A DNA stretch of 64,000 nucleotides from Luteimonas salinisoli (lineage in GTDB: Bacteria; Pseudomonadota; Gammaproteobacteria; Xanthomonadales; Xanthomonadaceae), in NCBI RefSeq assembly GCF_013425525.1, contig NZ_JACCKA010000054.1, positions 1 through 64,000 of the forward strand. Reading direction: 5' to 3'. The translations under genes and the position numbers were made by a program. Every line of letters begins with the position of its first letter. The stretch's first letter is position 1. Below the pieces are notes generated by a model, which made no database searches, was not told the origin of the DNA, and saw only the letters and a list, made by a program, of their open reading frames with translations. Positions 33,326-41,355 of this stretch are shown here, one piece after another.

Positions 33326-34522
33326 TCATTCGCCGGGCCAGCGCATCGCGCCGAGGGCCTCCTGCTCCAACGTCAGGGGATGGCGGGCGAGCGCCGCGGC
33401 CACTTCGGGCCAACCGGCGCGCGCGGCCCATCGGCACATCCGCGCCAGAGCGGCGTCCGTCGGCCGTGCGGCGGCGGAGAGCGCCGCGCCCTCCAGGTCG
33501 TCTGGCGACATCTGCCAGGGCCTGAACTCCCGGCCGCTGGCCGTCGCTTCCCGGGACAGCACCGCCGCGATGCGGAAGCCGCCTTCGTCGATATCGCCCC
33601 AATGCCAGGCCGGAGCGCCCGCCGGCAGCCCCGCCAGCAGACGCCGATAGGCGACGCGCCACGCCGGCGACGGCATGCCGCCGGTATAGACCAGCAGCGC
33701 CCCGGCGCCCGGCGCGCGCACGGCGGCGTCATGGAAGCTGGCCAGATTCTCGATGCTCAGCAGGTAGCGGGCCGGCGTGCCGAGGCGCTCGATCGCCTGC
33801 GGCGCGACGCCGAGGAACGGCCGGAGAATCGGAACGGCGACGCCGCCCGCCACCACCTCGCCCTCGCCCGCCAGCAGCAGCGGCTGGGGTTCGCGCTTCA
33901 GCCCGAGTTCCGCCCACACGTCCTCGCGCGGCAGCCCGCTTGCAGCCAGCTCGCCGGTCACCAGGATCTCCAGCCAGGGCGTCAACCGCTCCAACCGCTT
34001 GCTGTCGCGGAACAGCCGCACGCTCTCGCGACGCAGGATGCGTTCGCGGCCGGGTTCCTCGTCGAGCGCCGCGGCGGCGAGGGCGGCATCGGCCAGGTCG
34101 GCCGCGGCCTCCGCATCCTGGCCGCGCACCCTGCGGCCCCGGCCCCAGCGCTCCAGCACCTCGGCGATCACCGGGAACCGCGCCACCCACGCCTCCAGCC
34201 GCTGCCGCGCCTCACCCGTCCGCTCGTCCAGCAGCCGCACGCCCAGGTGGCGCGCCAGCGCCCCCGGGTCGGTCACGGTGAGCCGCTGCAGTTTCGAGCC
34301 ATCGCCCGACCTCGCGCGCTGCACCCCGATCGCGCCGGCACGCTCTGCCAGCGCGATCTCGGCATGGAAGGTCTCCAGTTCCTCCAGCGTGCGCAGACCG
34401 AGGTATTCCCCCGCACTGGCCTGGCTGCCCATCGGCAGCGACGCGGCGCCGGCCGCCCCGCGCAGCCGCGCGCGCTCGGCGCGCTGCAGCAACCGCTCCA
34501 GCACGCGCCGGGCCGGACTCAC
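33326..34522 (-). CDS. jetD: Wadjet defence nuclease subunit JetD
   Basis: This 398-residue protein is the DNA-cleaving subunit of the Wadjet plasmid-restriction complex. It has an N-terminal DUF3322-like arm and winged-helix region (about 1-190) and a C-terminal DUF2220/Toprim-like domain resembling the topoisomerase VI A subunit. The probable metal-binding residues are Glu in YLLSIENLASFHD (about residue 260) and the Asp pair in HWGDIDEGGFRI (about 310). The start is GTG 34522, which overlaps the jetC stop (GTGA); no ATG fits. The length is normal for JetD (about 400). It is the last gene of the jetABCD operon. Confidence 0.9.
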   Translation of the reverse strand: MSPARRVLERLLQRAERARLRGAAGAASLPMGSQASAGEYLGLRTLEELETFHAEIALAERAGAIGVQRARSGDGSKLQRLTVTDPGALARHLGVRLLDERTGEARQRLEAWVARFPVIAEVLERWGRGRRVRGQDAEAAADLADAALAAAALDEEPGRERILRRESVRLFRDSKRLERLTPWLEILVTGELAASGLPREDVWAELGLKREPQPLLLAGEGEVVAGGVAVPILRPFLGVAPQAIERLGTPARYLLSIENLASFHDAAVRAPGAGALLVYTGGMPSPAWRVAYRRLLAGLPAGAPAWHWGDIDEGGFRIAAVLSREATASGREFRPWQMSPDDLEGAALSAAARPTDAALARMCRWAARAGWPEVAAALARHPLTLEQEALGAMRWPGE

Positions 34523-37500
34523 GCCGACGACCGTTCGCGCGCGATCCGCGCGGCCTCGTCGGCAAGCAGCTCCGGATGCAGGTCGAACTGGTCGCTGCGC
34601 AGCAGCTCCCGGGCCGCCTCGGTCACCTCGACGTGCTCCACCTGCACCAGGTCGTCGTCGCGGAACAGCTCGATGTAGCCGTCGAGCACGCCGCTCAGCG
34701 TGCCCTGGGCGGTGTCGGGGGCCGCCAGCACCAGCTGCAGCCCGAGCGAGCGCAGGTAGTTGGTGGTGGCGCGGGCGTTCTGCGCGTCGATCTTGTCGCC
34801 GAACTCGTCGAGCAGGATCAGCCCCAGCCCGCCGGGATGCACATCGCTCTTGCCGTAGGCCGCGGCCAGCGCGGCGCCGGCGATCACGTACAGCGGCGCG
34901 CGGTGCTCGCCGCCCGAGCCCGAGCGCATGCGCTCGCTCAGCGTGCCGATCACCCGGTCGTCCTGCTGGATCTGCACCTCGAAGCGGAAGAAGCGCCGGT
35001 AGTCGTCCAGCGGCGAGGCCGCGGCGCCGCGCAGCGCGGCGCTGTCCTCGATCAGGTCGCGGAACGCCGGCGGTACCTCGCCGGCGCTGCCGAACAGGCC
35101 GTCCTCGGCGCCCAGGTCTGTGGCGCGCTTGATGAAGCCGTGCAGCTCGCGGAACTCGGGCAGCACCTCGAAGTGGAACCGGTAGCGCTCGTTGTTGGAG
35201 AACGCCGGGCTGTTGCGCAGGGTACGGTTGAGGGTGGTGATCTGCTCGCGCAGGCGGCTGAAATTGTCGTACAGCGCCGAGGCCACGTTGGCGCGGAACG
35301 TCTCCACCGCGGTGTCGTAGGCTTGCGCAGCCTGGCCCTGGTAGCGCACCAGTTCGGTGCCGCGCAGGTACTCGAGCTCGCGCTCCATCAGCGCGTGCGC
35401 CGGCCGCCACTGGTCCGGCTCGAACTCCGGTTCGACGCCATGGTCCTTCGCGTACTGCGACAGCGCGCTCCAGGCGTCGGGCAGCGCACGCTGCAGCTGG
35501 GCCAGGGCGTCGGCCGCGCGCTCCTCGCAGCGCTGCTTGCGCTCCTCGAGTGCGGGATGCTTGCCGTCGAGTTCCTCGCGCTGCCGCTCCACCCGGTTGG
35601 GGTCGACGTCCGGATCGCCGAAGGCCTCCACCGCGCGCCGCGCCGCGAGTTCCACCTGCGCGCCGAGCCAGGCGAGCCGTTCGGCCGACTGCTTCGCCAC
35701 GTTCGCCGTTTCGCGCGCATCGCCGGCAAGCTGCTCGATGCGCATCTCGCCGGCCGCGATCCGCGCCTGCAGCTCCCGCACCGCCTCGCCCATGCGCACC
35801 AGGTCGGGATCGGCGGCCGCGTCGTGGCCCTCGCGCGCGCTGCGATAGCGCTGCTCCAGCTTGCGATGCTCCAGCGCGCGATCGTGCAGCGCCTGGGCGA
35901 ACCCGCCGTCCGCGGCCAGACGCGCCAGCCCGCGCTGGCAGGCTTCCGCATGCTGCACCCCGGGCTCCATGCGGCGCACCTCCGCTTCGGCGGCAGCGAG
36001 TTCCTCGCGCTGGGCGCGGGCGCGCGCGCGGTTGTCGGACGCGCCGATCTTCCATTCCGCCGCCGCCACCGGGCGCAGCCGCTCAATGCTGCCGCCCTTG
36101 GCCAGCACGCCGTCGCGGCTCAGACCGCGGCGGCTCCGGATCAGCTCGACCTCGGTCTCCACGCGACACAGGTCGCCGAGCTGGCGGCGCAGGAACGCCA
36201 CCGCGTCGGCGTCGGTGCCGTCGAGCAGCGCCGCGACGCTGTCGGACGCGGGCTCGCCGCGTTCGCGCATCGCGCGTGCCTGGCTCGGCAGGGCCAGCTT
36301 GACGCCGTACACCGCGCGGCCGCCCTGCAGCGAGCGGTACAGCTTCACCGCGCGCTCCTCGTCCTCCAGCGGCACCAGCAGCGCCTCGACGTTGCTGCGC
36401 AGGTAGGCCTCGATCGCCCCCTGCCACGCCGTATCGGTCACCCGCACCAGGTCGCACACCGGGCGCGCGACGATGCCCGCGTCCTGCAGGTAACCCATCA
36501 GCCGCCCGACGTCTGGATGCAGTTCGGCCTGCCCCGCGGCCAACCGCTTCTGGTTGAGTCGCGCGGTCGCGAGCCGCTCGCGGGCCTTCTCGAACGCGGC
36601 GCGGCTCTCGCGGGCATGGCCTTCCACCGCCGCCACCAGCGGAACGGCCGCGGCCAGTGCCTGCTGCGCCTGGGCGTGCAACGCCTCCGGCGTCCACGGC
36701 AGCGCTGCGTCGCCGGGCAGGCCGACCAGCAGGTCGTACCACGCCTCCCAGGCAGCAGCGGCGTTGCGCAGCGCGGTGGCGTCGACGGTGGGCAGTTCGA
36801 GCCGGCCGATGTCGCGCAGGCGCTCGCGCACGAACGAGATCTCGGCCAGCAGCTCGCGCTGCAGCCGCTGCAGCTGCTCGCGATCGCGCCCGGCCAGTTC
36901 GTCGAACCGCGCCTGCTCGCCGTAGCCGGCGCTGCCCTGCAGCCGGGCGTTGGTGCGTTCGTAGTCCTCGCGGGCCAGGTCGCGGTCGGCGCGCACCCCT
37001 TCCAGCTCGCGCCCCACCGCGGCCTCGCGCGCGCGCGCCGCCTCTAGCGCCTCCTCGGCGGTCGCCACCTGTTCCTCCAGCAGATCGCGCGCGTACTCGG
37101 CGCCCAGCGCCCGATACGACGCCGCCCGCACCGCATGCGCGGCGACCCTGGCGTACTGCCGCTCCACGCCCTCGGCCGCCTCGATGCGCTGCGCCAGCTG
37201 CTCGATGCGCTCCTTGATCTGGCGGAAGGTGTCGAGCAGCCCGCGGAAGCGCGCGACGTCGGTCGGCCGGTCCTCGGCCACCAGGGTGCGCACCCATAGG
37301 TCGATGTCGTCCTGCTTCTGCAGGTTGAGCGCGTTCTGGGACGCCTTGCGGTAGGCGTTGACGTCCGGGTGCAGGCCCGGCGCCGCACGCAGGCGCAGCA
37401 GCAGGTCCCTGACGAAGCGTTCGCTGGTGGTGTGCAGCTCGATGCCGGTGCCGGCCTCGCGGCAGCGGCGCACCGCCAGTTCGCGGAACGAGGCCCAGGC

Positions 37501-37953
37501 CAGGGGCAGTTCCTTGCCGCCTGCGCGCTCCAGGTGTTCGTCCAGCTCCAGCGCCACCCCTGGCAGCAGGTACATGCCGTGCACCCGGTGCTCGGGCTCG
37601 TCGGCCGACGCGCCCAGGGCGATGCCCGCCGTCAGCGGCATGCCGCTGGCCTGGTCGCGGAATACCAGGCTGATGTAGGTGGTGGCGGTGCGGCGCTTGC
37701 GACCGTCCTCGCCGCTGCGGTAGGTACCCAGGCAGTAGTCGCGGATGGTGCGCGCGCGGTGGCTGCCGCCGGCCTGGGCGTTGAAGCGGATGCGCCCGCG
37801 GTCGCCGCCGAGCAGCACGATCTGCAGCGCGTCGAGCAGCGCGCTCTTGCCGGCGCCGTTGGGAGCGATGATGGCGGTAGTGGTGTCGAGTCGCAGGGTC
37901 TGCGCCTCGAACAGGAAGAACTGCACCAGGTGCACGCGCTCAAGCAGCTGCAT
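34519..37953 (-). CDS. jetC: Wadjet SMC-like ATPase JetC
   Basis: This 1144-residue protein is the MukB/SMC-like motor of the Wadjet complex. Walker A is IIAPNGAGKSALLDAL (about residues 29-42). Long coiled-coil arms follow, separated by a hinge-like part near residues 480-640 (DVGRLMGYLQDAGIVARPV, AWQGAIEAYLRSNVEALLVP). The C-terminal head has the signature region SGSGGEHRAPLYVIAGAALA and Walker B GLGLILLDEFGDKID. Such complexes extrude DNA loops and detect small circular DNA, which JetD then cuts. The start at ATG 37953 (MQLLERVHLVQFFLF) overlaps jetB by 14 bp. All ATPase motifs appear intact. Confidence 0.93.
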   Translation of the reverse strand: MQLLERVHLVQFFLFEAQTLRLDTTTAIIAPNGAGKSALLDALQIVLLGGDRGRIRFNAQAGGSHRARTIRDYCLGTYRSGEDGRKRRTATTYISLVFRDQASGMPLTAGIALGASADEPEHRVHGMYLLPGVALELDEHLERAGGKELPLAWASFRELAVRRCREAGTGIELHTTSERFVRDLLLRLRAAPGLHPDVNAYRKASQNALNLQKQDDIDLWVRTLVAEDRPTDVARFRGLLDTFRQIKERIEQLAQRIEAAEGVERQYARVAAHAVRAASYRALGAEYARDLLEEQVATAEEALEAARAREAAVGRELEGVRADRDLAREDYERTNARLQGSAGYGEQARFDELAGRDREQLQRLQRELLAEISFVRERLRDIGRLELPTVDATALRNAAAAWEAWYDLLVGLPGDAALPWTPEALHAQAQQALAAAVPLVAAVEGHARESRAAFEKARERLATARLNQKRLAAGQAELHPDVGRLMGYLQDAGIVARPVCDLVRVTDTAWQGAIEAYLRSNVEALLVPLEDEERAVKLYRSLQGGRAVYGVKLALPSQARAMRERGEPASDSVAALLDGTDADAVAFLRRQLGDLCRVETEVELIRSRRGLSRDGVLAKGGSIERLRPVAAAEWKIGASDNRARARAQREELAAAEAEVRRMEPGVQHAEACQRGLARLAADGGFAQALHDRALEHRKLEQRYRSAREGHDAAADPDLVRMGEAVRELQARIAAGEMRIEQLAGDARETANVAKQSAERLAWLGAQVELAARRAVEAFGDPDVDPNRVERQREELDGKHPALEERKQRCEERAADALAQLQRALPDAWSALSQYAKDHGVEPEFEPDQWRPAHALMERELEYLRGTELVRYQGQAAQAYDTAVETFRANVASALYDNFSRLREQITTLNRTLRNSPAFSNNERYRFHFEVLPEFRELHGFIKRATDLGAEDGLFGSAGEVPPAFRDLIEDSAALRGAAASPLDDYRRFFRFEVQIQQDDRVIGTLSERMRSGSGGEHRAPLYVIAGAALAAAYGKSDVHPGGLGLILLDEFGDKIDAQNARATTNYLRSLGLQLVLAAPDTAQGTLSGVLDGYIELFRDDDLVQVEHVEVTEAARELLRSDQFDLHPELLADEAARIARERSSA

Positions 37954-38575
37954 CGTCGTCCTCCGCGGTCGCGTCGTCGCCGTCGTCCGCGTCATCGGCG
38001 TTGTGCTGGTCCAGCCGCTGCAGCCACTGCTCGCCGACGATCTCGACGATCGCCGGCCGCACCAGCAGATGGAACGGCTGCGGGTCGTCGCCCTCCGACT
38101 CCACCAGCCGGCACACGCCCCAGCGCCGCAGCGCCCGCGCCAGCTGGCGTAGCGCGCCGACCTCGGGCATGGCGCGCCCGGCCAGCGCCTGGTAGGCCTC
38201 CTGCAGTTCGGGCAGCTCGGCCACCACCTCGCCGTGCTCCTCGATCCTGCCCTGGCGGAAGGCCTCGTCGTAGCGCTGGCGCAGCACCAGCAACAGCAGG
38301 GTTTCCTCCAGCGTGACCGGGGTGCCCTCGGCATGCGCGGGCAGTGCCACCAGGTAGCGGTGCTGGGCGTTGCGCTGCAGGCGGATGCCCAGCGGCTGCA
38401 GCGCCGTCGCGAAATCCTCCAGGTGCGCCTCGACCAGGTGGTAGGCCACCTTCGAGCCGCGGTCGGCGGCGTACAGCACCTGCTCGGTCACCAGGCGGTA
38501 GGCGGCGCGCTCGAAATCCTGCACCGAATACATGCCGTTGGAGGACTGGCTGAGCGTGTTCCAACTGCGCTTCAT
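37940..38575 (-). CDS. jetB: Wadjet MukE-like subunit JetB
   Basis: This 211-residue protein corresponds to the DUF4194/MukE-like KITE subunit. MYSVQDFERAAYRLVTEQVLY and VTLEETLLLLVLRQRYDEAFR (about residues 100-120) fit the DUF4194 pattern. LARALRRWGVCRLVES is a winged-helix-like part, and the tail is strongly acidic (DDADDGDDATAEDDD). The start overlaps the jetA stop (ATGA), and the gene overlaps jetC by 14 bp. The assignment rests on these motifs and on the fixed gene order A-B-C-D. Confidence 0.85.
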   Translation of the reverse strand: MKRSWNTLSQSSNGMYSVQDFERAAYRLVTEQVLYAADRGSKVAYHLVEAHLEDFATALQPLGIRLQRNAQHRYLVALPAHAEGTPVTLEETLLLLVLRQRYDEAFRQGRIEEHGEVVAELPELQEAYQALAGRAMPEVGALRQLARALRRWGVCRLVESEGDDPQPFHLLVRPAIVEIVGEQWLQRLDQHNADDADDGDDATAEDDDAAA

Positions 38576-40020
38576 GCGGAATTCCGGATGCGTTCGACGA
38601 CGAAGCGCGGCGCGCGCAGGTAGCGCCCGGCCGAGCCCGGCCCATTATCGTCGCCGCCGTCGAGCAGTTCGACCCGGAAGCCGCGCTGCAGCCGCGACAG
38701 CGGATCCTCGCGGCGCAGGCCGCCCAGGCGATGGCCGCGCAGCGCCAGGGTGACCAGCACCTGGTAGGCGCGCAGGTCCGCGATCGAGGCGATGTCCAGG
38801 CGGGTGGACTCGACGCGGCCCTCGGTCGGCAGATGGCGGCCGACGTAGCCCGCCAGGTCCTCGGCGGTGACCAGGCGCGACCGCTTCATCCGCCGCAGCA
38901 GGGCCAGGCGCGCCAATTGCTCGGGCGTGGGCGGGGTGGTGGCGTTCGCCGAGCGCGGGATCGGCCGCGGCCGGCGCCGTGGCGGGCGCAGCCGGTCCGC
39001 GTCCATCAGCCCTCCCGGGCCGACCGGCAGCCGCAGCGCCTCCTCCGGCGCGCGCTGCACGCCCTGGAACGCCCGCCGCAGCAGCACGTCGAGCCGGTCC
39101 GGCGCGCGCAGGCGGTAGTCGAGAAAGGCCAGCGCGCGCCGGTTGGCCTGGCGGATGTCGTCGTCCAGCCGCGCCAGGTAGTCGTCGATGCGATCGAGCT
39201 CGTACAGCCGCCGCAGACTGCGGTTCAGGCGCGACTCCGCGCGCACCGCGTCGCCCGCCGCGACGTGGGCGCGATACCAGGCCAGCAGCCGCCCTCGAAG
39301 CTCCGTGCCCTCCACCTCGCGCGCCATCGCCAGGATCGCGCTGCGCCGCGCCAGCGGATGGTCGGCGCGGTGCAGCTCGGCGTAGTCGCCGATGAAGAAC
39401 TCGCCGACGTAGCGCTCGAACCACGCGCGCGCGAACTGCGCGGTGGTTTCGGCGCGGCTGAGCTCGGGCATCAGGTCGCGCACCTGCAGGCTCATCGAGG
39501 ACAGCGAAACCAGCAGCCGCCGCGCCTGGTCGGCGGCCTCCTCCAGCGCCTCGCCGCCGGCCTTGCCCTGCACCACCTGCTGCAGCTGCAGCTCGATCGA
39601 GCGCACTTTCGCCGAGACGAAGGTCGGCCCCAGCTCGCAGAAGCCGATCAGCGTCGACAGCAGCTGCGCCGCCACCGGCGGCATGGACACCATCTCGCGC
39701 GCGCCCAGGCGCTCCTGGCGCAGCCAGCCCGCGGCGCGGAAACGCTCGTAGATGCCGTTGGCGCGCACGTTGAGCGGCGCATCGGGCGCCTCGCCGTCCT
39801 CGTCCTCCCAGGGGTCGTCGCTGAGCAGGTAGCGCTCCACCGCCGCGGTGATCTCGCGGCGCGGGATGCCGTGGCTGGGCGGCACCGGCGCATCGGGGCC
39901 GAAGAACTCGTCGAACAGCCGGCACAGCAGCTGCCAGTAGTGCTCGCGGTTGGCCGACGCCAGCGGGCCGAACAGGCCGCCGGGGATCAGCTCGAACAGG
40001 GCGGGTGGGGGCTGGGACAT
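38572..40020 (-). CDS. jetA: Wadjet kleisin-like subunit JetA
   Basis: This 482-residue protein is the MukF/kleisin-like subunit. The N-terminus FELIPGGLFGPLASANREHY, then QLLCRLFDEFFG, is the JetA-type winged-helix start. The middle is helical (KVRSIELQLQQVVQG, RLNRSLRRLYELDRIDDYLA), and the end is again winged-helix-like. These features resemble the JetA family used in several Wadjet subtypes; the subtype is not assigned. It is the first jet gene and lies 78 bp behind vapC on the same strand, so it may have its own promoter or be read through from vapBC. Confidence 0.85.
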   Translation of the reverse strand: MSQPPPALFELIPGGLFGPLASANREHYWQLLCRLFDEFFGPDAPVPPSHGIPRREITAAVERYLLSDDPWEDEDGEAPDAPLNVRANGIYERFRAAGWLRQERLGAREMVSMPPVAAQLLSTLIGFCELGPTFVSAKVRSIELQLQQVVQGKAGGEALEEAADQARRLLVSLSSMSLQVRDLMPELSRAETTAQFARAWFERYVGEFFIGDYAELHRADHPLARRSAILAMAREVEGTELRGRLLAWYRAHVAAGDAVRAESRLNRSLRRLYELDRIDDYLARLDDDIRQANRRALAFLDYRLRAPDRLDVLLRRAFQGVQRAPEEALRLPVGPGGLMDADRLRPPRRRPRPIPRSANATTPPTPEQLARLALLRRMKRSRLVTAEDLAGYVGRHLPTEGRVESTRLDIASIADLRAYQVLVTLALRGHRLGGLRREDPLSRLQRGFRVELLDGGDDNGPGSAGRYLRAPRFVVERIRNSA

Positions 40021-40098
40021 GGTGGCGATCGGTATGTTCGGCGGCCTGGGGCGCGCAATGTTGGTGCCGCGGGAACGAAGGGGAGCGTCGTGGGCCGA

Positions 40099-40518
40099 TC
40101 AGCCGTCGGCCGGCGTCAGCCAGTTTTCCAGCTGCAGCCCCGGGACACGCGCGAACTCGCGCACGTTGTCCGTCACCAGCACGGCTCCGAGCGCGCGCGC
40201 CTGGGCGGCGATCAGCAGATCGTTCGGCCCGATCGGTGTGCCTGCGCCTTCGAGCGTGCTGCGGATGTCTGCATAGTGGATCTCCGACGGCGGCTCCAGG
40301 GGCAGGACCGGTACCTGGCTCAGGATCAAGTCCAGCCGCTCCGCCAGGCGATGCCCTGGTACCCGCGTCACGCCGAAACGCAACTCCGCGGCGACCACGA
40401 TGCCGAGCGCGATCTGTTCCAGCCCCACCCGCGCCATGCGCCGCGCTACCGGGCCCTGGGGGTGGCGCATGAGATCGGACACCACGTTGGTGTCCAGCAG
40501 ATAGCGCGGGGCGCTCAC
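40099..40518 (-). CDS. vapC: VapC-family PIN-domain RNase toxin
   Basis: This 139-residue toxin cleaves RNA. The PIN-domain acidic residues are present: Asp in YLLDTNVVSDLM (about residue 9), Glu in VVAAELRFGVTR (about 45), Asp in IGPNDLLIAAQA (about 99) and Asp in LVTDNVREFARVPGL (about 117). The start overlaps the vapB stop (ATGA). The length and motifs are complete, so the toxin is probably functional when not bound by VapB. Confidence 0.92.
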   Translation of the reverse strand: MSAPRYLLDTNVVSDLMRHPQGPVARRMARVGLEQIALGIVVAAELRFGVTRVPGHRLAERLDLILSQVPVLPLEPPSEIHYADIRSTLEGAGTPIGPNDLLIAAQARALGAVLVTDNVREFARVPGLQLENWLTPADG

Positions 40519-40757
40519 AGCCTGGGATCGTCGAGCGGCAGCAGGCCCTCGTCGACGTCAGGAAATGCCTCGTCGATCGGCTCGAGCGTCGCCAGTATCT
40601 CCAGCAGATCGCGCCTGGGTTTGATCGGCTCGATCACCAGCCGCTCGCCCTCCTGGCGCATGATGGCCTCGTCGCCCGGCAGCTCGAACTCGCGCGGAAT
40701 GCGCACGGCCTGATTACGGCCGTTGCGGAAAAGACGGACATGGCGTTCGGCCTTCAC
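40515..40757 (-). CDS. vapB: VapB-type (AbrB/SpoVT fold) antitoxin
   Basis: This 80-residue antitoxin has an N-terminal swapped-hairpin DNA-binding part, KAERHVRLFRNGRNQAVRIP then REFELPG, and an acidic C-terminal tail (PIDEAFPDVDEGLLPLDD) that should block VapC. The start is set at GTG 40757, because GGAG lies seven bases upstream and the longer ATG forms would begin inside the operator palindrome at 40776. The pair should repress its own promoter. Confidence 0.88.
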   Translation of the reverse strand: MKAERHVRLFRNGRNQAVRIPREFELPGDEAIMRQEGERLVIEPIKPRRDLLEILATLEPIDEAFPDVDEGLLPLDDPRL

Positions 40758-40775
40758 GGGGCCACTCCAACCTGA

Positions 40776-40793
40776 CATATGCCGGAGCATATG
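40776..40793. promoter_or_regulatory. Probable VapBC operator
   Basis: CATATGC-CGGA-GCATATG is a perfect inverted repeat with 7-bp arms and a 4-bp centre. It lies 19 bp upstream of the vapB GTG. Position and symmetry fit the self-repression site of a VapBC complex. No clear separate -35/-10 pair was identified. Confidence 0.65.
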
Positions 40794-40924
40794 CCTGTGG
40801 ATGCCCAGCGGTCAACCGGGCCGCACCGGCCGGCCACCCGGGCCTGGCGCGGCGGCCGTGGCTGCGCCCGCTGCGCTATCCCCGCAACCGGGAACTGCGG
40901 CAAGCCCTCACGCACGCTAGCGCA

Positions 40925-40958
40925 GCGAGCCTCGACCTGATCGCTCAGCGAGGCTCGC
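40925..40958. other. 10-bp inverted repeat in a 562-bp region largely without genes
   Basis: GCGAGCCTCG (40925-40934) and CGAGGCTCGC (40949-40958) are perfect inverted repeats around a 14-base loop. No U-tract follows on either strand, so it is not an ordinary terminator. The region from 40794 to 41355 otherwise holds only a relic of a channel gene at 41108 and no complete gene that I could support. Confidence 0.55.
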
Positions 40959-41107
40959 AGGTCACCACGCGCCGCGCGGGCCATCCAGTAGGCTCAGGCC
41001 GCTGCCCGACACGTTCAGGCGAAGCCCGGGAGCGATGGTGATGCGTCGGCGAAACCTCATGCCCTCTTCCCGCTGTCCTCGCCGCGCGCACGGGCTCTCG
41101 CGAAGGC

Positions 41108-41226
41108 GGGATGCTGCCGAAGAAGGCCTCGGGCTGGTGGTCGCCCTCCACCACGGACAGCGCGGCCAAGGACACCAGGATGATCAGCCCGGTCAGCATC
41201 ACTGTGAACGCGCGGGAGGATTTTGT
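41108..41226 (-). pseudogene. Relic of a voltage-gated-type potassium channel (ion transporter) gene
   Basis: About 40 codons read RAFTVMLTGLIILVSLAAL and then SVVEGDHQPEAFFGSIP. This resembles the last transmembrane helix and pore entrance of six-helix ion transporters, where a TVGYGD selectivity filter should follow within about 20 residues. Here the frame continues into unrelated basic sequence and the filter is absent. No upstream voltage-sensor region is found either, so both ends are lost. The identification rests on recalled family pattern. Confidence 0.5.
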
Positions 41227-41355
41227 ATGCTCGGCGGCGCGACGACTCGCAGGGGGCTGTGGAGCGTCGCGCCTGCGAGCCGCGTCCAGCGCGCCGCCGA
41301 CGGGGATGGATCAACGCCGAATCGTGCCCGGCCCCCCGCGCGCGCAGGGATGCTG

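Noticed and set aside
40099-40518. PIN protein as a fifth Wadjet component
   Set aside because: It overlaps a VapB-type antitoxin gene and has its own operator, so a VapBC pair explains it fully; Wadjet is known as four genes.
40925-40958. 10-bp inverted repeat as a terminator
   Set aside because: No T-tract follows on either strand and the loop is long; annotated only as an inverted repeat.
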